A DNA stretch of 64,000 nucleotides from CAVRRZ01 sp963723745. Lineage in GTDB: Bacteria; Actinomycetota; Actinomycetes; Mycobacteriales; Geodermatophilaceae. The notes beneath the pieces are model-generated. The model saw only the letters and a list, made by a program, of their open reading frames with translations, was not told the DNA's origin and made no database searches. Made by a program: the position numbers and the translations under genes. The DNA lies in the NCBI GenBank assembly GCA_963723745.1, contig CAVRRZ010000001.1, positions 992,001 to 1,056,000 on the forward strand. The letters are read 5' to 3'. How positions within the stretch are numbered: position 1 is the stretch's first letter; each line of letters starts with the position of its first letter. Of this stretch, positions 7,749 through 15,848 are shown piece by piece.

Positions 7749-9875
7749 GGTGATCATCGTCGAACGGTCGTCCGCGTCGGAGGGGCGAGCAGCCGTTCGG
7801 CGAGGATCTTCCTGGCCGCGGGCGAGGCGGCTGGGCCACCAGACCCGGTCGCCGATCAGGTACACCGCCGAGGGCACCACCAGCGACCGGACGACGAACG
7901 TGTCGAGCAGCACGCCGAACCCGACCAGGAACGCCAGCTGGACGAGGAACAGCAGCGGCAGGACCGACAGCGCGCCGAAGGTCGCCGCCAGCACCATCCC
8001 GGCGCTGGTGATCACGCCACCGGTCACCGCCAGGGCGCGGAGGACGCCCGCCCGCGTGCCGTGGCGCATCGACTCCTCGCGGGCGCGGGTCATCAGGAAG
8101 ATGTTGTAGTCGATCCCCAGCGCGACGAGGAAGACGAACGCGATCAGCAGGATCCCCGGGTCGCTGCCCGGGAAGCCGAACACGTTCTCGAACAGCAGGG
8201 CCGCCACGCCCGCGGTCGCGAGCACGCTGAGGACGACGGTCGCGACGAGCAGCAGCGGGGCCACCAGCGACCGCAGCAGCAGCGCCAGGACGAGCGTGAT
8301 CACGATCAGCACCGCGGGGACGATCACCCGCAGGTCGCGGGCCGCGGTCTCGCGGGCGTCGAGGTTGGCCGCGGTGTCGCCGCCGACCAGCGCCTCGGGC
8401 GAGGCGCCGTCGATCGCCGTCCGCAGTTCCTTGACGGTCTCGATGGCCTCGACGCTGTCCGGAGCCACCTCGAGGGTGGCGTCGAGCCGGACCTGGCCGT
8501 CGACGACGACCGGCGGCTGCCCCGGCAGCGGGACCGCGGCGGCCCCGGTGAACGGCGCGACGGAGGCCACCCCGTCGACCCCCTCGGCCGCCTCCCTGAC
8601 CTCCGGCCAGGCGTCCTCGGGCGTGATGATCACCGTCGGGCTGGCCACGCCGGCCGCGAAGTGGCGCTCGAGCGCCTCCTGGCCCTCGACCGCGTTGGAC
8701 TCGCCCTGGATGGCGTCGGTGAACGTGATGCCGGAGGCGTCGTAACTGGGCGCGAACACCGCGGCGGCGACCAGCGCGAGCGTGCTCAGGGCGAGGACCC
8801 GCCGCGGCCGCCGCCCGACGAGCGCCGCGACCCGGTTCCAGCCGCGGCCCTGCTTCGGCTCGACGCCGTACTGCGGGCGGAACGGCCAGAACGCGGCCCG
8901 TCCCAGCAGCGTCAGCGCGGCGGGCAGGAAGCTCAGCGCGGCGATGACCGACAGGGTCACGCTGACGGCCGAGATCGGGCCGAGCCCGCGGTTGGACGCC
9001 AGGTCCGAGAAGAGCAGGCACAGGACGCCGAGGACGACGGTGGCACCGGAGGCGACGATCGGCTCCCACGAGCGGCGCAGTGCGATGCCCATGGCCTCGT
9101 ACGTCGACTCGTGCCGGCGCAGCTCCTCGCGGAACCGGGCCACCAGCAGCAGGCCGTAGTCGGTCGCCGCGCCGACCACGAGGATCGCGGCGATGCCCTG
9201 GCTCTGCCCGTTGACGGTGATCGTGCCGGCGTCGGCGAGCAGGTAGGCGACCGCGTTGGCCGCGGTGAGCGCCAGCCCGGCCGTGCCGATGACCAGGAAC
9301 GGCAGGATCGGGCTGCGGTAGACGATGAGCAGGATCAGCAGCACGACGCCGAACGCGGCGAGCAGCAGCAGGCCGTCGATGCCCGCGAAGCCGTCGGCGA
9401 AGTCGGCGAAGATCCCGCCCGGGCCGGTGACGAACGCGTCGGTGCCCTCGACCGGGACGACCTCGCGGAGGTCGGCGACGACGGTCACGATCTCGTCCCC
9501 GAGCTCGGGGGACAGCGGCAGGAAGACCTGGACCGCGGCGCCGTCGTCCGAGGTGATCAGGGGCGACGGGTCGCCGGCGACGGCGTCGCCCGCCACCCGG
9601 ACGGCCTCGTCGACGCGCTCGCCGATGACGCCGAACGTTGCCTCGTCGATCCCGTCGGGGTTCTCCCACAGCAGGACGGCGGGGATCGCCTGGGTCGGCT
9701 GGAACCCCTGTTGCAGCTCCAGGACCCGCGTCGACTCGGCGCTGTCGGGCAGGAAGGACGTCGTGTCGTTCTCCTGGACGCCGGTCAGCTGGCCGCTCAG
9801 GCTGCCGAGCGGCGCGGCGGCTCCGAACCAGGCCAGGAGGACCAGCGCGGGGAGCAGCCAGCGGAGCCGTGACAT
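7740..9875 (-). CDS. MMPL-family (RND superfamily) exporter
   Basis: This 711-residue inner-membrane proton-driven exporter has the two-fold MMPL layout. A first helix is followed by a periplasmic loop, then a five-helix bundle carrying ATDYGLLLVARFREEL, and then the same pattern again with ALGIDYNIFLMTRAREE. The Asp-Tyr pair in each half matches the proton-relay pairs of MmpL3-type transporters, so the pump should work. Cargo is probably a lipid or hydrophobic compound. The normal end (RVWWPSRLA) is followed by a tail of about 25 residues encoded largely by a family A palindrome. A divergent MarR regulator gene and a candidate operator lie immediately upstream, so drug- or ligand-induced control is likely. 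Confidence 0.92.
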   Translation of the reverse strand: MSRLRWLLPALVLLAWFGAAAPLGSLSGQLTGVQENDTTSFLPDSAESTRVLELQQGFQPTQAIPAVLLWENPDGIDEATFGVIGERVDEAVRVAGDAVAGDPSPLITSDDGAAVQVFLPLSPELGDEIVTVVADLREVVPVEGTDAFVTGPGGIFADFADGFAGIDGLLLLAAFGVVLLILLIVYRSPILPFLVIGTAGLALTAANAVAYLLADAGTITVNGQSQGIAAILVVGAATDYGLLLVARFREELRRHESTYEAMGIALRRSWEPIVASGATVVLGVLCLLFSDLASNRGLGPISAVSVTLSVIAALSFLPAALTLLGRAAFWPFRPQYGVEPKQGRGWNRVAALVGRRPRRVLALSTLALVAAAVFAPSYDASGITFTDAIQGESNAVEGQEALERHFAAGVASPTVIITPEDAWPEVREAAEGVDGVASVAPFTGAAAVPLPGQPPVVVDGQVRLDATLEVAPDSVEAIETVKELRTAIDGASPEALVGGDTAANLDARETAARDLRVIVPAVLIVITLVLALLLRSLVAPLLLVATVVLSVLATAGVAALLFENVFGFPGSDPGILLIAFVFLVALGIDYNIFLMTRAREESMRHGTRAGVLRALAVTGGVITSAGMVLAATFGALSVLPLLFLVQLAFLVGFGVLLDTFVVRSLVVPSAVYLIGDRVWWPSRLARGQEDPRRTAARPSDADDRSTMITSR
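7751..7808. repeat. Palindromic repeat family A, degenerate copy A5 inside a coding sequence
   Basis: The arms TGATCATCGTCGAACGG (7751-7767) and CCGTTCGGCGAGGATC (7793-7808) pair with two mismatches. The element sits wholly inside the 3' end of the MMPL gene, encoding about residues 690-708, and begins two bases after the pheA stop codon. Confidence 0.7.
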
Positions 9876-9902
9876 GGCGGGGTGTCCTTCGGTCAGCAGT
9901 TA

Positions 9903-9917
9903 TCTCGACGGCCGAGA
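9903..9917. promoter_or_regulatory. Candidate MarR operator
   Basis: TCTCG and CGAGA arms separated by five bases lie in the 87-bp gap between the divergent MMPL exporter and MarR genes. The surrounding bases are unusually A/T-rich for this genome, and GATTATC follows at once. The position would let one dimer control both promoters. Confidence 0.4.
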
Positions 9918-9962
9918 GATTATCGGATGACAGACTGTCGCCGTCCGTCGGAAGGGAGGCCC

Positions 9963-10430
9963 GTGTCCGAGCCCGTCGACCGTCAGGAGCTGGCCCTCCT
10001 CCTTCGCCGCCTGACCGTCGAGCTGGATGCAGTCGGCCAGCGATTCGCCGAGCTGCACGACCTCAATCGCACCGATGTGCGGGCCCTGGTCGCGGTCATG
10101 GACGCCGCCCGGCGCGGCGAGGCGCTCACCGCCGGTGGCCTCGGCGAGGCGGTGGAGCTGCGGTCGGCCTCGGTGACCGCGCTGCTGGACCGGCTCGAGC
10201 GGGTCGGCCACGTGCGCCGCGTGCGCGACCCGAGCGACCGGCGGCGGGTGGTGCTGCACATGTCGCCCGCGGCGATGGCCGCCGGCGCGGAGTTCTTCGG
10301 GGGGCTCCAGCGCGACCTGCAGGCGGCGATGTCCGCGTACTCGGACGAGGAGCTGGCCGTCGTCCGCAGGTTTCTCTGCGACATGACCGAGGTGATCGTG
10401 GCGCACCAGCGCCCGGCGGATCAGCCGTGA
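9963..10430 (+). CDS. MarR-family transcriptional regulator
   Basis: This 155-residue winged-helix regulator probably represses the divergent MMPL exporter gene and its own gene. The recognition helix and wing are recognisable in SASVTALLDRLERVGHVRR followed by the conserved DPSDRRRVVLHMS. Flanking helices form the dimer interface. I chose the GTG at 9963 because GGGAGG lies four bases upstream. An earlier in-frame ATG at 9882 would run through the candidate operator. The stop abuts that of the convergent ketopantoate-reductase-like gene with no intervening base. Confidence 0.88.
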   Translation: MSEPVDRQELALLLRRLTVELDAVGQRFAELHDLNRTDVRALVAVMDAARRGEALTAGGLGEAVELRSASVTALLDRLERVGHVRRVRDPSDRRRVVLHMSPAAMAAGAEFFGGLQRDLQAAMSAYSDEELAVVRRFLCDMTEVIVAHQRPADQP

Positions 10431-11294
10431 TCAGCGCGCGCGCAGCTGCTCGACGATCCGGCGGGTGACGGGGACGTCGACGCCGTGCCGGTCGGCCGCG
10501 CGGAGGACCGCCCCACCGATGGCCTCCAGCTCGGTGGGCAGGCCCGCGGCGGCGTCGCGCTGCATGGACGACGTCATGCCCGCGGGCACGCCTTCGATGA
10601 AGCCCCAGGTGGCGTCCGGGTCGGCGGGTGCCCCCTCGGCCCGCGCGACGGAGGCGACCTCGTCGACCACCGTGCGCAGCTCGTTCCCCCGCCGGTCGCG
10701 GACCGTGCCCAGGGGCTCGGCCATGTCGGTGGTGAGCAGCGCGACCGGTGCCAGGAAGCAGAGCTTGTCCCAGAGCAGGCGGGCCTCGTCGGCCCGGACC
10801 TGCACGTCGGCGCCGGCCGCCACCAGGGACGCCGCGAGGTCGTCGGCGCCCGGGCCGAGCTTCACCGCGCACAACTGGCCCTCGTGCCGGTACTCGCCCG
10901 GGGCGGTGCGGCTGGCCACGACCTGGATCGCGCCGGCGACCGTGCGGGCCTCCGGGTAGCGCTCGCGCAGCAGCGCCAGGTGCTCGACCCCGTTGAGCAG
11001 CGGCACGAGGACGGCGTCGCCGAGGACGTCGGCCGGGAGGCGCTCCAGGGCGTCGTCCAGCTGGGTGGCCTTGACCGCGACGAGGCAGGCGTCGATCCGC
11101 TCGCCGAGCCGCTCGGCCGCCCGGGGGTGCGCGGTCAGCGCGCCGAAGCGGTCGCTCTCCAGCCGCAGCCCGTGCTCGGCGAGGTGCGCGGCCGTCTCCG
11201 GCCGGGCGATGCAGACGACGTCGTGCCCGGCGCGGGACAGCAGCGTCGCGAGCAGCCCGCCCACCCCGCCCGGCCCGAGAACCGCGATGCGCAT
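10431..11294 (-). CDS. panE: 2-dehydropantoate 2-reductase family protein
   Basis: Member of the ApbA/PanE family, which reduces ketopantoate to pantoate with NADPH in pantothenate synthesis. The 287-residue product begins with the Rossmann signature MRIAVLGPGGVGGLLA and has the family's VKATQLDDAL, PLLNGVEHL and the lysine-bearing ARLLWDKLCF motif, with the usual C-terminal helical domain. Many actinobacteria carry several paralogues, so this copy may act on another 2-keto acid. A CAGGGT hexamer seven bases before the ATG could be a -10 box. Neighbouring genes give no pathway context. Confidence 0.8.
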   Translation of the reverse strand: MRIAVLGPGGVGGLLATLLSRAGHDVVCIARPETAAHLAEHGLRLESDRFGALTAHPRAAERLGERIDACLVAVKATQLDDALERLPADVLGDAVLVPLLNGVEHLALLRERYPEARTVAGAIQVVASRTAPGEYRHEGQLCAVKLGPGADDLAASLVAAGADVQVRADEARLLWDKLCFLAPVALLTTDMAEPLGTVRDRRGNELRTVVDEVASVARAEGAPADPDATWGFIEGVPAGMTSSMQRDAAAGLPTELEAIGGAVLRAADRHGVDVPVTRRIVEQLRAR

Positions 11295-11309
11295 GCCACC
11301 TACCCTGCC

Positions 11310-11660
11310 TCAGAGGTAGAGGCCGGTCGACTCCTCGATGCGCTCGGCGGCCACGGCGTGCACGTCGCGCTCGCGCAGGATGATCAGGTCCTCGCCGTGC
11401 ACCTCGACCTCGTGCTGGTCCTCGGGGGAGAAGAGCACCTGGTCGCCGACCTTGACCTGGCGCACGTTGCCGCCCACGCCCCGCGCCTCGCCCCACGCCA
11501 GCCGCTTGGCCATCTGCGCGGTCGCCGGGATGAGGATTCCACCGCTCGAGCGACGGTCGCCGTCCTCCTTGCGCAGCGCGACCAGGATCCGGTCGTGCAG
11601 CATCTTGATCGGCAGTCCGCCGTTCCTGGCGGAGGGGGCGGCGGCGTCGTCCGGAGGCAC
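11310..11660 (-). CDS. GroES-like (Cpn10 family) protein
   Basis: This is a divergent co-chaperonin of about 116 residues. The Cpn10 fold is recognisable from MLHDRILVAL, a mobile-loop-like SSGGILIPATAQ that keeps the hydrophobic I-L-I tripeptide used to contact GroEL, VKVGDQVLFSPED and EDLIILRERDVHAV. It is longer at both ends than a classical 97-100-residue GroES, and no groEL is adjacent. It is probably a second, specialised GroES. The GTG at 11660 is preferred because TAGCGT lies seven bases upstream. The longer frame starting MAISAG begins inside a palindromic repeat. Confidence 0.75.
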   Translation of the reverse strand: MPPDDAAAPSARNGGLPIKMLHDRILVALRKEDGDRRSSGGILIPATAQMAKRLAWGEARGVGGNVRQVKVGDQVLFSPEDQHEVEVHGEDLIILRERDVHAVAAERIEESTGLYL

Positions 11661-11667
11661 GTCCGGA

Positions 11668-11673
11668 ACGCTA
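11668..11673 (-). promoter_or_regulatory. -10 box of a leaderless promoter for the GroES-like gene
   Basis: On the minus strand, TAGCGT precedes the GTG start by seven bases and no ribosome-binding site is present. The same hexamer in the same setting is seen before the thioesterase and aldo/keto reductase genes. Confidence 0.5.
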
Positions 11674-11684
11674 CCCGCCGCCCG

Positions 11685-11718
11685 AGCTCCGGCACTTATG
11701 GCCATAAGTGCCGGAGCT
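11685..11718. repeat. Palindromic repeat family C, copy C1
   Basis: A perfect 34-bp palindrome without a loop, centred on TTATGGCCATAA with GCTCCGGCAC flanks. It lies between the metallopeptidase gene, whose TAG stop it overlaps, and the GroES-like gene. It could act as a terminator for the metallopeptidase transcript. Confidence 0.85.
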
Positions 11719-12064
11719 AGCCCCAGCCGAGCTCGTGGAGGCGGTCCTCCTCGATGCCGAAGTGGTGCGCGATCTCGTGGACGACGGTGACCAGCACCTC
11801 CTCGACGACGTCCTCCTCGGTGGCGCAGATGTCGCAGATCGCCTCGCGGTAGATCATGATCCGGTCGGGCAGCGCCCCGCCGTACTCCCAGCCGCGCTCG
11901 GTGAGCGCGTAGCCCTCGTAGAGCCCGAGCAGGTCGGGTTCCTCGTCGTTGCGGTCCTCCACCAGGACGACGACGTTGTCCATGAGCGCCATCAGCTCGG
12001 CCGGCACCTGGTCGAGGGCGTCGGCGACCAGCGACTCGAAGACCGGCAGGGGGAGCGGTCTCAC
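11717..12064 (-). CDS. Minimal zinc metallopeptidase (Zincin_1 / DUF1025 family)
   Basis: This 115-residue protein belongs to the small family of minimal metallopeptidase-like proteins. The zinc-binding HEIAH motif is at 96-100, and GIEEDRLHELGW follows, as in other members. Upstream, FESLVADALDQVP and PDRIMIYREAI are also family features. The function is not established; the fold resembles other gluzincins. The GTG start overlaps the guaB1 stop as GTGA, so the two genes are co-translated. The stop codon lies in a family C palindrome. Confidence 0.85.
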   Translation of the reverse strand: MRPLPLPVFESLVADALDQVPAELMALMDNVVVLVEDRNDEEPDLLGLYEGYALTERGWEYGGALPDRIMIYREAICDICATEEDVVEEVLVTVVHEIAHHFGIEEDRLHELGWG

Positions 12065-13497
12065 CAGCTGGTCGGCAGCGGCCGCCCCTCCTCGTACCCG
12101 GCCGCGCTCTGCACCCCCAGCACCGCGCGCTCGTGCAGCTCGTCGACCGTGCGGGCGCCGGCGTAGGTGCAGGAGGACCGGACGCCGGCGACGATGCCGT
12201 CGATGAGGTCCTCGACGCCGGGTCGCAGCGGGTCCAGGTACATGCGGGACGACGAGATGCCCTCCTCGAACAGCCCGGCCTTGGCCCGCTCGAAGCCCGA
12301 CGCGGTCGCCGTCCGGGCCTTGACCGCGCGTGCCGAGGCCATGCCGAACGACTCCTTGTACTGCCGGCCGTTGCCGTCGTCGTGGATGTCGCCGGCCGAC
12401 TCGTAGGTGCCGGCGAACCACGAGCCCACCATCACGTTGGCCGCGCCCGCCGCCAGCGCCAGCGCCACGTCGCGCGGGTGGCGCACCCCGCCGTCGGCCC
12501 AGACGTGCTTGCCCAGCGCGCGGGCGGCGTCGGCGCACTCCTCGACGGCGGAGAACTGGGGCCGGCCGACGCCGGTCATCATCCGCGTGGTGCACATGGC
12601 GCCCGGCCCGACGCCGACCTTGACGACGTCGGCGCCCGCCTCGATCAGGTCGCGGGTGCCGGCCGCCGTCACCACGTTGCCCGCGACCACCGGGGTGGTG
12701 CCGGCCACCGAACGGGCGGCGCGCACGGCCTCGACCGCCTTCTCCTGGTGGCCGTGCGCGGTGTCGACCACGAGCACGTCCACGCCGTGCTCGAGCAGCG
12801 CGCGGGCCTTGCCGGCCACGTCGCCGTTGATGCCGACGGCGGCGGAGGTGAGCAGTGCGCCGTTCGCGTCGACGGCGGGCCGGTAGATCGCCGACCGCAG
12901 GGCGCCCTTGCGGGTGATCACGCCGACGAGCCGGTCGCCCTCGACCACGGGCGCGGCGGAGACCCGCTCGTCGGAGAGCACCTCGTAGATCTTGGGCAGG
13001 TCGGTGCCGGCCGGCACTGTCAGCGGGTCGGTGGTCATGACCTGCGACAGCTGGGTGAACCGGTCGACGCCCTGGCAGGCGCCGTCGGTGACCACACCTC
13101 GGACGGCGCCGTCGTCCGAGAGCACCACGACGATCCCGTGCGCGCGCTTGGTCATCAGCGCCAGCGCCTCGGCCACCGTGGACGTCGGGGTCAGCGTGAT
13201 CGCCGTGTCGTAGACGGGGTGCCGCTGCTTCAGCCAGCCCGTCACCTCGCCGATCACGTCGACCGGGATGTCCTGGGGCAGCACGGCCAGGCCGCCCCGG
13301 CGGGCCACGGTCTCGGCCATCCGCCGTCCGGAGATCGCCGTCATGTTGGCGACCACGATCGGGATCGTGGTGCCGATGCCGTCGGGGGTGGTCAGGTCCA
13401 CCTCGAGGCGGGAGCCCACCGTCGAGGAGTTGGGCACCATGAACACGTCCGAGTAGGTCAGGTCGTGGGTCGGCCTGTTGTCGCCGAGGAAACGCAT
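12061..13497 (-). CDS. guaB1: GuaB1 family IMP dehydrogenase-related protein (probable GMP reductase)
   Basis: This 478-residue TIM-barrel enzyme has a tandem CBS module at about 95-215 (ALALMTKRAHGIVVVLSDDG, then VSAAPVVEGDRLVGVITRKG). The catalytic loop is GVGPGAMCTTR with Cys302. That loop and the short flanking sequences are typical of GuaB1, which in mycobacteria is a GMP reductase that salvages GMP to IMP and not a true IMP dehydrogenase. The CBS module should bind purine nucleotides for control. The metallopeptidase gene follows with a four-base overlap. GACACT six bases before the ATG may be a weak -10 box. Confidence 0.88.
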   Translation of the reverse strand: MRFLGDNRPTHDLTYSDVFMVPNSSTVGSRLEVDLTTPDGIGTTIPIVVANMTAISGRRMAETVARRGGLAVLPQDIPVDVIGEVTGWLKQRHPVYDTAITLTPTSTVAEALALMTKRAHGIVVVLSDDGAVRGVVTDGACQGVDRFTQLSQVMTTDPLTVPAGTDLPKIYEVLSDERVSAAPVVEGDRLVGVITRKGALRSAIYRPAVDANGALLTSAAVGINGDVAGKARALLEHGVDVLVVDTAHGHQEKAVEAVRAARSVAGTTPVVAGNVVTAAGTRDLIEAGADVVKVGVGPGAMCTTRMMTGVGRPQFSAVEECADAARALGKHVWADGGVRHPRDVALALAAGAANVMVGSWFAGTYESAGDIHDDGNGRQYKESFGMASARAVKARTATASGFERAKAGLFEEGISSSRMYLDPLRPGVEDLIDGIVAGVRSSCTYAGARTVDELHERAVLGVQSAAGYEEGRPLPTSW

Positions 13498-13526
13498 GAC
13501 ACCAGTGTCCCGCAGCCTCGCCCGGA

Positions 13527-13594
13527 CCGAGGCAATGGAAGCTCTACCCCTGTCCAGGGGCGCTCTGGCGGGGGTAAAGCTTCCATTGCCTCGG
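13527..13594. repeat. Palindromic repeat family B, copy B1
   Basis: The 23-bp arms 13528-13550 and 13571-13593 (core GGCAATGGAAGCTCTACCCC) pair with one mismatch around a 20-bp loop. The element lies between the divergent starts of guaB1 and serS, not at a gene end, so a pure terminator role does not explain it. Copy B2 is at 28941. Confidence 0.85.
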
Positions 13595-13623
13595 CGCGGC
13601 GGGGTCCTGGCGGGCGGCCCACC

Positions 13624-13629
13624 TACGAT
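13624..13629 (+). promoter_or_regulatory. -10 box of a leaderless serS promoter
   Basis: TACGAT precedes the GTG of serS by six bases. There is no usable ribosome-binding site other than a run of G immediately before the start. Confidence 0.5.
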
Positions 13630-13635
13630 CGGGGG

Positions 13636-14937
13636 GTGATCGACCTCCGACTCGTGCGCGAGCACCCCGACGTCGTCCGTGCCAGCCAGCGCGCCCGGGG
13701 GGCCGACGAGTCTCTGGTCGACGCGCTCCTGGCCGCCGATGCCGCGCGCCGGGAGGCGGTCAAGCGGGCCGACGACCTGCGCGCCGAGCAGAAGTCGGCG
13801 TCGCAGGCGGTGAAGAAGGCGACCCCGGAGGAACGCCCCACCGTCCTCGAGCGGGCCAAGGCCCTCGCCGCGCAGGTCAAGGAGGCCGAGGAGGCCCAGC
13901 GCGCGGCCGACGCCGCCCTGCGTGCCGCGCACCTGAAGCTCGCCAACGTCGTCCACGAGGACGTCCCTCCCGGTGGTGAGGACGACGCGGTCGAGCTGCG
14001 CCGCGTCGGCGAGGTGCCGGCCTACGACTTCGCCGTCCGCGACCACGTCGACATCGGCGAGGCGCTGGGCGCGATCGACCTCGAGCGCGGCGCCAAGGTC
14101 TCCGGCGCGCGCTTCTACTTCCTGACCGGCCCGGGCGCGCTGCTCGAGTTCGCGCTCGCCCAGCACGCCATCTCGCGCGCGGTCGCCGCCGGATTCACCC
14201 CCGTCGTCGCGCCCGCCCTGGTGCGGCCCGAGGCCATGGAGGGCACCGGCTTCCTCGGCGAGCACGACGAGGAGGTGTACCGGATCGAGCGGGACAACCT
14301 CTACCTCGTCGGCACCTCGGAGGTCGCGCTCGCCGGCATGCACGCGGGCGAGGTGCTGGATCTGAGCAAGGGCCCCAAGCGGTACGCCGGCTGGTCGTCC
14401 TGCTACCGCCGTGAGGCCGGCTCCTACGGCAAGGACACCCGCGGCATCATCCGCGTGCACTGGTTCGACAAGGTCGAGATGTTCAGCTTCACCACCCCGG
14501 ACGAGGCGGCGGCCGAGCACCGGCGGCTGCTGCAGTGGGAGGAGGAGTTCCTCACCGACCTGGAGCTGCCCTACCGCGTCGTCGACATCGCCGCCGGCGA
14601 CCTCGGCACCAGCGCCGCCCGCAAGTTCGACATCGAGGCGTGGTTCCCGTCCCAGGGCACCTACCGGGAGCTGACGTCGACGTCGGACTGCACGACCTTC
14701 CAGGCGCGGCGGCTGAACATCCGCTTCCGCGACGCCGACGGCAAGCCGCAGACGGCCGCGACGCTGAACGGCACGCTGTGCGCCATCGCCCGGACCATCG
14801 CCTGCCTGCTCGAGGTGCACCAGCGCGCCGACGGCTCGGTCCACGTGCCCAAGGCGCTGCGGCCCTGGCTCGGCGGCGTCGACGTCCTGACCCCCGGGAT
14901 GACGCTCGCCGCGCCGGTCGCCCCGCCGTCGGCATGA
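13636..14937 (+). CDS. serS: Seryl-tRNA synthetase
   Basis: Class II aminoacyl-tRNA synthetase that charges tRNA-Ser and tRNA-Sec with serine. The 433-residue product starts with the usual VIDLRLVREHPDVVRAS. Residues of about 30-105 are Lys/Glu/Ala-rich and form the antiparallel coiled-coil arm that grips the long variable arm of tRNA-Ser. The class II motifs follow: LVGTSEVALAGMHAG, motif 2 around SCYRREAGSYGKDTRGIIRVHWFDKVEMF (first part), and motif 3 near TLNGTLCAIARTIACLLE. Two HAD phosphatase genes overlap downstream in one operon. A tRNA-Ser gene lies elsewhere in the window. Confidence 0.96.
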   Translation: MIDLRLVREHPDVVRASQRARGADESLVDALLAADAARREAVKRADDLRAEQKSASQAVKKATPEERPTVLERAKALAAQVKEAEEAQRAADAALRAAHLKLANVVHEDVPPGGEDDAVELRRVGEVPAYDFAVRDHVDIGEALGAIDLERGAKVSGARFYFLTGPGALLEFALAQHAISRAVAAGFTPVVAPALVRPEAMEGTGFLGEHDEEVYRIERDNLYLVGTSEVALAGMHAGEVLDLSKGPKRYAGWSSCYRREAGSYGKDTRGIIRVHWFDKVEMFSFTTPDEAAAEHRRLLQWEEEFLTDLELPYRVVDIAAGDLGTSAARKFDIEAWFPSQGTYRELTSTSDCTTFQARRLNIRFRDADGKPQTAATLNGTLCAIARTIACLLEVHQRADGSVHVPKALRPWLGGVDVLTPGMTLAAPVAPPSA

Positions 14938-15848
14938 CGGAGCAGGCGCCCCGCGCCCTCCCGCACGCCGCCCCCGCTGCGGACGCCGACCGCGTCGTCC
15001 CGCCGCCGCGCCCCGACGGCTGGCGGCCGCGGCTGGTCGCCACCGACCTCGACGGCACCCTGCTCGACTCCACCGGCTCGATCACCCCCCGCACCCGCGC
15101 GGCGCTGGAGGCGTGCTGGGAGCTGGGTGTCCCGGTGGTCGGCGTGACCGGGCGCGGCCCGCGGCTGCTCGACAGCGTCCGGGCCGCCCTCGCCGGCCGC
15201 GGCATCGCCGTCCTCGCCCAGGGCGGCTACGTGGTCGACCTCGACCGCGACGAGGTGCTGCGGACGATCGGGCTGCCGCGGTCGCACGCGCAGTCGGTCA
15301 TCGACGTGATCGAGTCGGTCGCCGGGGATCTGGTCGTCGCGGTCGAGGACGCCGCCGAGCAGGCCGAGGCCCGCCAGGCGCCGTCACTGCGGGTGCAGCA
15401 CGGCTTCGACTGGCCCTATCCCGAGCCTGCGCACCTGCTGCCCAAGCACCAGGTGCTGCCCCCAGGGGCGGTGCTCAAGGTGTTCCTGCGCTCGTCCCGG
15501 CTCGACCAGGACGAGCTGCTCGCCCTCGCCCGTGAGCTCGTCGACCCGGCCCACGCCGAGGTGACCCACGCCGGCCTGGGCTTCATCGAGGTGCTGCCGC
15601 CCGGCATCACGAAGGCCAGCGGCCTGGCCGTCGCGCTGGACCGCTACGGGGTCGGCTTCGGCGACGTCCTCGCGTTCGGGGACATGCCCAACGACGTGCC
15701 GATGCTCACCGCGGTGCACCGGGCCGGCGGCCGCGCCGTCGGCGTGGCCAACGCGCACCCCGCCGTCCGCGGCCTCGTGCCGCACCTGACCAGCGGGCAC
15801 GACGCCGAGGGCGTCGCCCGGTATCTCGAGGCGGTGCTCGGTGTCTGA
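14934..15848 (+). CDS. HAD-superfamily (Cof-type) hydrolase, first of a pair
   Basis: This 304-residue phosphatase of the Cof/YbiV type acts on an unknown small phosphorylated metabolite. Motif I DLDGTLLDS holds the nucleophile Asp, GVTGRGPRL is motif II, KASGLAVAL carries the motif III Lys, and FGDMPNDVPML is motif IV, so the active site is complete. A Pro/Ala-rich N-terminal extension of about 30 residues precedes the domain. The ATG overlaps the serS stop as ATGA, and the next HAD gene overlaps its 3' end by eight bases, so all three are probably one transcript. Confidence 0.88.
   Translation: MTEQAPRALPHAAPAADADRVVPPPRPDGWRPRLVATDLDGTLLDSTGSITPRTRAALEACWELGVPVVGVTGRGPRLLDSVRAALAGRGIAVLAQGGYVVDLDRDEVLRTIGLPRSHAQSVIDVIESVAGDLVVAVEDAAEQAEARQAPSLRVQHGFDWPYPEPAHLLPKHQVLPPGAVLKVFLRSSRLDQDELLALARELVDPAHAEVTHAGLGFIEVLPPGITKASGLAVALDRYGVGFGDVLAFGDMPNDVPMLTAVHRAGGRAVGVANAHPAVRGLVPHLTSGHDAEGVARYLEAVLGV

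Noticed and set aside
11310..11705. GroES-like gene starting at the ATG at 11705
   Set aside because: That start lies inside a family C palindrome and would add a low-complexity leader. TAGCGT seven bases before the GTG at 11660 is better support.
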